Below, piece after piece: positions 57,732-64,000 of a stretch of DNA of 64,000 nucleotides. The number at the start of each line of letters is the position of its first letter. The stretch's first letter is position 1. This DNA is from Trogon surrucura (lineage: Eukaryota; Chordata; Aves; Trogoniformes; Trogonidae), in contig CM036618.1 in the NCBI GenBank assembly GCA_020746105.1, forward strand, positions 620,001-684,000, written 5' to 3'. The notes beneath the pieces were generated by a model. The model was not told the origin of the DNA. It saw only the letters and a list, made by a program, of their open reading frames with translations, and searched no databases. A program made the position numbers and the translations under genes.

Positions 57732-58705
57732 CATAGAATGACCCAGGTTGGAAGGGAGCTCAGAGCTCATCTGACCCACCCCCTGCCATGGGCAGGGACG
57801 CCCTGAACCAGCCCAGGTTGCTCCAGGTTCATCCAGCCTGGCCTTGAGCATCTCCAGGGAGGGGGCAGCCACAGCCTCTCTGGGCAATCTAGTCCAGAGT
57901 CTGGCCACCCTCGCACTGCAGAATTTCTCCCTCACATCCAGCCTAAACCCCTTCTCCTGCAGTTCAAACCCATTTCCCTTGTCCTGTCGCTGGACACTCT
58001 TGCACAAAGTCCCTCCCCAGCTCCCTGCAGGTTCCCTTCAGGCACTGCAGGCAGGGACAAGGTGCCCCCGGAGTCTCCTCTTCCCCAGCTCAACACCCCC
58101 AGCTCCCTCAGCCTGTCCTCGCAGCAGAGCTGCTCCAGCCCCTGGCTCAGCTTTGTGGCCTCCTCTGGACTCGTCCCAGCAGCTCCATGTCCCTCTCACG
58201 GTGGGGACACCAGCACTGGGCGCAGGGTTCGAGGTGGGGTCTCGGCAGAGCCGAGCCAAGGGGGAGAATCCCCTCTCCTGCCCTGCTGGCCGCCCTCCTC
58301 TGGATGCAGCCCAGGGCAGGGTTGGCCTCTGGGCTGCACGAGCGCCCGGCCGGCTCAGGGGGAGCTGCTCGGCCACCAACACCCCCGAGTCCTTCTCCTC
58401 AGGGCTGCTCCCAACCCACCCTGTGCCCAGTTTGTGTCTGTGCCTGGGACTGGCCCGACCCAGGGGCAGGGCCTTGCCCTGTGACCTGTTGCCCCTCCTG
58501 CAGTTTGCCCTGGCCCATCTCTCCAGCCTGTCCAGCTCCCTCTGGATGCCAGCCCTGCCCTCAGGTGAGTCCATCGCCCCACACAGCTCCGTGTCGTCAC
58601 CAACTTGCTGAGGGTGCCCTCGATGCCACCGTCCATGTCACTGACAGAGACGCTGAAGAGCCCTGGGCCCAGCACAGACCCCTCCTCATGGCCGTGTAGC
58701 TCCCA
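57732..58705 (-). mobile_element. CR1 LINE fragment, inverted near-duplicate of 567-1466
   Basis: Minus-strand copy with its 3' end at CATAGAATGACCCAGGTTGG. The complement of 57781-58567 is collinear with 624-1410, without indels and with about eleven mismatches. It extends about 140 bp further 5' than its partner, into GAGGGTGCCCTCGATGCCAC, which encodes the region before the shared part. The same frameshift is present. Confidence 0.88.
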
Positions 58706-58769
58706 GAGCTCTCATCTGAGCAGCGGCTCCCCCAGCTCACCTTTCCGTGCTCACTCCCCAGGATGCCTC

Positions 58770-59080
58770 CTCCCTTTCCATATATTCACACTGAATTTCA
58801 CTTGCTGTTTTACCTCAGGGTTACTCAGCATTGTCAGGTGACACCACAACTCCTCAGTCTATTTTAGCTTTGAGGACATGAATTTCCTTTGCCTCAGATC
58901 GTCACCTTTCACCGTGTTTTCCCAGGTCACTTTATGAAAGTTTAGGTCCAGCACTGCCTACCAACCTCAATATGCAAAGAGTATCTACTGGTCTCTTTCG
59001 GTTCCTTTCATCCCACCTTTCATTAAACTTCTACATGTCATTAAGCATTTCACAGGGGCCCTTCTCTAACATCTTTCAGT
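58770..59080 (-). mobile_element. Possible ancient CR1-type LINE ORF2 relic
   Basis: ACACTGAATTTCACTTGCTG, GGTTACTCAGCATTGTCAGG and CAGTCTATTTTAGCTTTGAG, then CCCAGGTCACTTTATGAAAG, follow the order of the minus-strand text of old amniote CR1-like reverse transcriptase. Heavily decayed. It lies beside the young copy that ends at 58705, but the two need not be one element. Confidence 0.45.
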
Positions 59081-60478
59081 GGGTCTGTATCAGCCAGAAC
59101 TCCTTTGTCCATCTTGTCTTTATTTTTGCCTCCTTTAATGAACTCCTGGTTTCTAAGGCATCCCTTCACAAAAGCCTTTTCCCCCAGCAACAATCTCATT
59201 TATCCACACGTCAACCCATTCTACTCTTCGTTACTAAGAGCTTGCCCAGGACGTGTGTCAGGCCTGCAGCTCCCCACAACTCCCCTCCCAGGACATTTTC
59301 TTCCTCCCGTTCCTTTGCCCCTCAGAAAGTTTTCAGCAAGACAGGCAACCAACAGCTACCAGCCCAGCTATTCTGTCACTTTTCCCGAGTTCTGGTGATA
59401 CTCAGAAGCTCATTCCGCTAACGATACAACACACACAGTCTCTACCCTCTGCCCAGGGGAGGTTGGTGAGATCCTGCTGCCCCACAGCTCACGTCTTCTC
59501 CACAGACAGTTGTCCTATAATCTTGTCTGAAAAATCAACACCTGGCTTACAGAAAGCTTCTTCTCTCCTGCACAGATATCCTCTACTCCTAAAACCTCAA
59601 TTCCAAACTAGCTAAAACCCCTTTTTTCTGAATAATTTTGTTAATCGATCACCAGGACTCTGTGTTTGTGTCTAGGCTGGCACGTGGCTCTGGGAGGATT
59701 TCAGGGGACAGCAGTGTCACGGTTCCAGACTTGCCTTCCCTCCAACCAAGCAGAGACAAGGAGGGGCGCACGAGGGGACAGAGCAGCGGCCACAGCACAT
59801 GGGGCACATGAGGAAAGTGCCGCAGCCACGCCAAGCAGTGGCAAATCAGCAATTCCCATTAGTTATGGCTACAGAAATTCTCCTGTCTCAGTTGACTCGA
59901 GATACACCTGACAGAACAACAACAAAACCCAAACCACCCAGCAAACCCAGGTTTTAAAGAGGTGTGGCCAGCTGGCAGCATTCCACCCTGACAACTAGCC
60001 CAGCAGCTCACGGTGTGAGCGGCGTTCTGACACCGCAAGGAGAGGAACCGAGTATCAACAGTGAGAGGGGAAAACCCAACAAAAATAATAATAAAACCAT
60101 ACAGAAGTTCTACTTCCAAATCGCACCAAACACAAAGCCACACGCTCTTTGCAAACGACGCTCCCCACCCACAGAGAAGCGCCCCAGGAGCAAAGGGGCA
60201 GCAGACACCAGGGCACAGATCCCCGAAGCACAACTGGAGGTTCGGCTGCTAAGGCACAAGAAAAGGTAAGTGTGAGGGGAACGGGACAAAGCTAAACGCA
60301 GCAGCACGGCTCAGGGAAGTGGTCCGAGGTCTTCCCTCCAACAGGTATGAACAGCGGTCAAGAATTTCTATGAAGAAAGCTACACTGGGAAGGGAAATGG
60401 GAGCCCACAGAAGAAGAAAAAAGAAGCTTCCAATGCTACGAAGAAAAGCAGCCACTACAAGAAGACACAGAACAGCAC

Positions 60479-60617
60479 ATGGATGTGTTTAAGTGTCGCT
60501 GAGATGTGGTGTTGGGTGAGATGGTTTAGGGGTGAACTTGTAGTGTAGGGTTAATGGTTGGACTCGGTGATCCCAAGGGTCTTTTCCAGCCTGAACTGTT
60601 CTATGATTCCATGAAAT
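60479..60617 (+). mobile_element. CR1 LINE 3' end, same subfamily as 43508-43763
   Basis: GAGATGTGGTGTTGGGTGAG, AGTGTAGGGTTAATGGTTGG and TTCCAGCCTGAACTGTTCTA. About 139 bp, ending in an octamer-like CTATGATTCCATG. Confidence 0.92.
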
Positions 60618-62061
60618 GCACAAAATTTAAGAGTAGACTCGGCTGTTAAATGGGACTATTACAGGGAGTGCCCTGAGGGTCAAAGCATCTTAACTAGTCA
60701 CCTTTTAAATCAGTGACTTGAGGCTTAACGCAACGTCCAGAACAAGACCTGGGTCTTGTGTGAAAACATCCGAGGATTATTGACTCCATTAACATCTCGT
60801 TCCAGCACTTAACTGCCTTCTCCAGTGCAAGATCACATTGGCATTTTCTTCACGTGTTTAAGTGTCGTCTCGCTAGTTCTAGAAATAATGCTCCTTTTCT
60901 GTTCCAGGCCCGTGCTCCGCTGCTGAGCTACCGTAACCTGCTCAATCTTACCCTGACTAAATCCACCATGGAATCCTTTACTGAGCAGATCAAGTCTGTG
61001 GCTTTTTCCCCACAGTATTTGATCTTGGATATTTTACGGTCGTAACGCATTCGTTAAAAGCGCTTAATAAATCTTCAGTGTCCTGTCATGTATGCCTGTC
61101 CCCTTTATTTAACTCTGATTTTGAGTTACCTGCAGCTTTGTTTGAAATCAGAGAGTTTTATAGTTACTACTAGATTAAAACCCCCTGCATTCCCCGGTAC
61201 TGTAACACGTGCAGTCACAATAATATCATGTGCACGCAATGATCTCTCACTATCTGTTTTCCAGACCTTGTCCCGTAGTTTAATTCAGCAGACCAGCACT
61301 TCACATTGCTACTTTTAAAGCAAACACAATAAAGAAGATTAATGATGTAGAACAGTCTAAAGGATTATTTGCAGCGAATGACAGCCGTGGAGATTAGGAG
61401 GAAGGAGGTCTCACAAGTTTCATAAAGGCAATTTAGGGGGAGGGGAAAACAAGACCTGAACACTAAAATCCAGCACCAACAGTGAGATTAACTTCCCAGC
61501 TTTTCAGGGCGGAAATGAAATCAAAAACACCCACAGCAACAGCCCACCTTGTCACTAGGAAAGACAGAAGAACAAAAATTACTACTAAAGGATAAAAACC
61601 GTGTTTATGGATATTGCTGATTTTCTTCCAGGTCTCTCATGGAAAGAAGAAGAAGGAAAAAAAGAAAGTAAGATGAATGAAAAGAGAATTAAAAAAAAAA
61701 GAAAAAGAGTTCAAAAGTGAAGAACTGAGAAGCTGGAATTACAGCACGAGAAGACACAGGGAGCATCTTGGGTGAAGCGGAGGGTGTGAAGAGAAGCTGC
61801 CCAACGTCCTCAAAACGGGGGCAGGCAACAAAGGGCGCCGCTATCAGAAGAGTCGCACCTGAAATTCGCATTTAAGGAAGTACCAAGCGCTGCCCAAGGA
61901 ACGAGCGTACTCGAGAAGCCTCCCCTGCACCACCCACGCTCTAGACGTCGCTCAGCAAACACGGCAGCTCATGTTCAGAACCTCACCCAACAAAACGCAC
62001 GTGGCCAGTAGCGGAAACAAAATACTCCAGGCGAGAGTTTGATTTGCTTGCCAACACTTAC

Positions 62062-62147
62062 ATCGCAGCTTGTCCAGGATTTTCCCGCCGCACATGGTTG
62101 CCAACATAGCCTTCACCGAGAACACCGTCAGCTTCCCACGGCCTTCA
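62062..62147 (-). CDS. DTNB: DTNB exon, first part of EF-hand-like region
   Basis: The exon is 86 bp: one base that completes a split Ser codon, 28 codons, and one base of a split Tyr codon. It encodes [20 protein letters not shown] followed by GKILDKLR, part of the EF-hand-like module of dystrobrevins. In dystrophin relatives this module packs with the ZZ domain. The acceptor is a pyrimidine tract ending TTTCTTTCCCAG, and the donor is T|GTAAGTGT, close to consensus. Phase fits the exon at 51303, whose first two bases complete the Tyr. A conservative Ile stands in GGKI, where I recall Met in mammals. No preceding exon is seen between 62148 and 64000. Confidence 0.95.
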
Positions 62148-64000
62148 CTGGGAAAGAAAACGACAGGGTAAGTAACTGCTGCGTACCAGGGTAAGCAGCA
62201 CAAACACCTGAGGCCCAGGAAGGAAGCGCAGAAATGCTCCATGAACCACTAAAGGCTGCCCAAGCTGTCGAAGGTCACCGTAAAACAGTGACAGCCACTA
62301 GCATTGTTAACACATTGTCATATACAACACACAAATCTCATCACAAATCGTCTTGCAGAATTACGAAAAATGCCCGGATAAAGAGACTACCCCTCGTTTC
62401 ATTCATCCTACGGCTGTCCTATAAAGCAACGTTGCCATTAAAACACATTTGTTCCCTCTAAAACGTCTCCTTTTCTTTTCCTGCTGCTCCCCTTTGTTAG
62501 GGGCTTTGAATTTGTACTCTTTGGTTTCAACTCCGGTGTTCAAACACACATTTCACACCAACAACGGTACTTGCGAGCTAATGGGGAAGTTGTGGAATAT
62601 CTTGAATATGCCAAATAGAACAGGAAGGTGAATGATGTTTTATTCTAATTTAAGTTCACAAAGCTGCTGGGCTACCAGAACAGATGGGTCATTTGGGGAA
62701 TCGCTTTCTAGTGGCAGCAAGAGAGAAATGCATTTGTCTCCATGGAAAATACAACAAAGCCCATCCAGCACGATATGATAGGGAGAAACAGCTACGCACA
62801 CTATTGACGGGTGGTTCAGGGCAAAAGAAATGTGTGTAAATGTGAGTAAAAGCTGTTGGAATTCCGAGTAACTGATTGCCAAGCAGAAGCATGCCCAGTC
62901 GTTATTCTGAATTTTAACAGCAGCAGTGGTACAGCCTGATAAACTGCCGGGAAAGCTAAAGTCACATACAACAGGAGAAAAAGAACTAAAATAAGTGTAA
63001 TTAAATGCACTGGAGAGGTAATTTGCCCTGTCATGGGAAATACGATGATGGGGAAAATCCATGATGAGTGTCGGAAGAGACAGAAGAACTCAGGAATCCT
63101 TCTGGGTGGAAACGAGACGCAGACTGAGCATTTGCACCCGGGCAACTAGATCTGGGAAAGTACCAAGAGAAGAATTACTTGAAGCAAATGTTGTTCCATG
63201 GTATTCAAGTGGCAACAAGGTCTAATGTCGATGACAGACGAGCAACCGCACGGAGACAGCAGGAAGTTACCAAATAACTTTCGTCCCCTTTCACGCTCAG
63301 AGTTAACGTCAATTTTAGCTTCTGGTAACGTTTCACACGCCTCGGGGAGGTGAAGGCTGAGAAGTACCTGAAAGGCAACCTGCTCCTTCTCTAAGAGAGA
63401 CTGGAGTATCTGTCAAACACTCTCTCTACGGAAGAGAGGTGACCGCTCCCGGAGCTACGGCTGCAGGACGACCTGTGGAGAGGAATGGCGACCCGAAGGC
63501 CATCGCCCGTAGGCACCCAGGAGCCTTTTAACCACCGCTTGAAGACGCTAAGCAAAGGGAGAGAGCTAAGCACACGAGGTACCTGTCCGAAGGCACATAA
63601 AGGCTATAAAGTTAACAAGGCAAAGATCTGAGCTATCCTATTTTGAATCTGTCGTCTTTTCTGACACAGCTTTCTCAGAGGAGCAAGCTGGCACTCCCTC
63701 TGTGGGTAAAAAAATCACGAGACGTGACAATTTCTGAAATTAGTCCTCTGAGAAGTTCATCCTCTTCAAGCCTTAACCTCCACTTTCATCTGAGCAAATC
63801 TTACTGGCTAATTCAAATCTCCCTAAGTTCTAGTCTCAGCCCTCTGACCCCTTTTCTTACTAACAGACATTCATCTTCTCTCAAAAGGGAGTTCACATTT
63901 CAGCTAATTTCCAGAAAACAAGTGACATCAATATCTCCTCACAGGACACAAACTCATCCTTAAAAAGGTGTCTTATGGCACCTTCAGGTATGACCCTGCT
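62148..64000 (-). other. DTNB intron upstream of first visible exon, partial
   Basis: This is the 3' part of the intron that precedes the first EF-hand exon. I found no exon matching the expected upstream sequence (NFMIAAYD at its end) on the complement. I see no clear repeat. The last 350 bases (63620-63960) are pyrimidine-biased on the plus strand. Confidence 0.7.

Larger units (their letters stand above)
51304..62061 (-). other. DTNB intron between the two EF-hand exons
   Basis: This intron is about 10.8 kb. It contains an AT-rich low-complexity block (51830-52145), CR1 copies at 52745-53012, 54905-55412, 55470-56140, 57732-58705 and 60479-60617, an older CR1 relic at 58770-59080, and A-rich runs at 53105-53146. 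I see nothing recognisable in 51304-51829, 52146-52744, 53147-54904, 56141-57731, 59081-60478 or 60618-62061. The stretch 59081-59640 is pyrimidine-biased on the plus strand. Confidence 0.85.
17152..62147 (-). other. DTNB: DTNB (beta-dystrobrevin) gene, partial, five internal coding exons
   Basis: This is the minus-strand gene body. In transcription order the exons are 62147-62062 (86 bp), 51303-51149 (155 bp), 44720-44615 (106 bp), 29482-29316 (167 bp) and 17276-17152 (125 bp). The partial codons at each junction (Y, V) complete correctly, and every junction has AG and GT. The series encodes an EF-hand-like region, a linker, a ZZ finger and the post-ZZ linker. From family knowledge, the protein is a cytoplasmic scaffold that binds dystrophin isoforms, utrophin and syntrophins in non-muscle tissue. 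I chose DTNB over the paralog DTNA from remembered paralog differences: [29 protein letters not shown] and KEHSSW are DTNB-like. Introns are about 10.8, 6.4, 15.1 and 12.0 kb. Upstream exons and the 3' coiled-coil exons are not in the window. Confidence 0.95.

Noticed and set aside
58038-58574. Minus-strand 178-codon frame as a gene
   Set aside because: It is a frameshifted CR1 ORF2 remnant, duplicated at 567-1466.
17152-62147. DTNA (alpha-dystrobrevin) instead of DTNB
   Set aside because: The paralog-specific residues that I remember ([48 protein letters not shown]) fit DTNB. DTNA has CHSESMMG, QDCFWRGH and KEYTSW.
1-64000. CRISPR arrays, operons, phage or plasmid features
   Set aside because: No regularly spaced direct repeats, no polycistronic gene runs and no prokaryotic signals are present. 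The sequence is vertebrate.

Overview
This window reads as bird genomic DNA. The evidence is dense CR1 LINE fragments that end in ATTCTATG-type octamers, retroviral solo LTRs of the avian kind, and a tRNA-derived SINE with a CR1 tail. There are no bacterial-style operons, and long open frames are rare outside transposons.

The only host gene I can support is DTNB (beta-dystrobrevin) on the minus strand. Five coding exons are recognisable: 62147-62062 and 51303-51149 (EF-hand-like region), 44720-44615 (linker), 29482-29316 (ZZ zinc finger) and 17276-17152 (start of the post-ZZ linker). All have AG acceptors and GT donors. Their splice phases join without a break, so together they encode about 212 consecutive residues of the central part of the protein. 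The 5' exons lie beyond 64000. The 3' exons (variable linker and coiled coils) are not found in 1-17151 and probably lie before position 1. Beta-dystrobrevin is a cytoplasmic scaffold of the dystrophin-associated complex in non-muscle tissue.

Everything else is intronic. Young and old CR1 copies dominate. One subfamily has five copies packed into 19.1-34.1 kb (one with an open frame of about 300 codons), and other near-identical pairs are spread across the window. Two solo LTRs with clean target-site duplications each sit inside a CR1 copy (32126-33306 and 46390-47049). A tRNA-Ile-derived SINE with a CR1 tail lies at 27629-27819. Relics of an older amniote-type CR1 lie at 30900-31470, 11075-11240, 13560-13700 and 58770-59080. 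Three CpG-dense segments (6.1-6.6, 14.4-14.6 and 21.0-21.2 kb) are candidate regulatory islands.

No undescribed protein system is evident. The most notable structures are rearranged transposons: a CR1 whose middle is inverted in place (46.35-48.0 kb), a head-to-head CR1 pair (23.1-24.0 kb), a CR1 fold-back hairpin (37.45-37.53 kb), a perfect 35-bp inverted repeat (5.88-5.97 kb), and two almost identical CR1 pairs 17.5 and 57 kb apart.

Repeat names rest on recognising family features by eye. Exact subfamily names and divergences need RepeatMasker and alignment.
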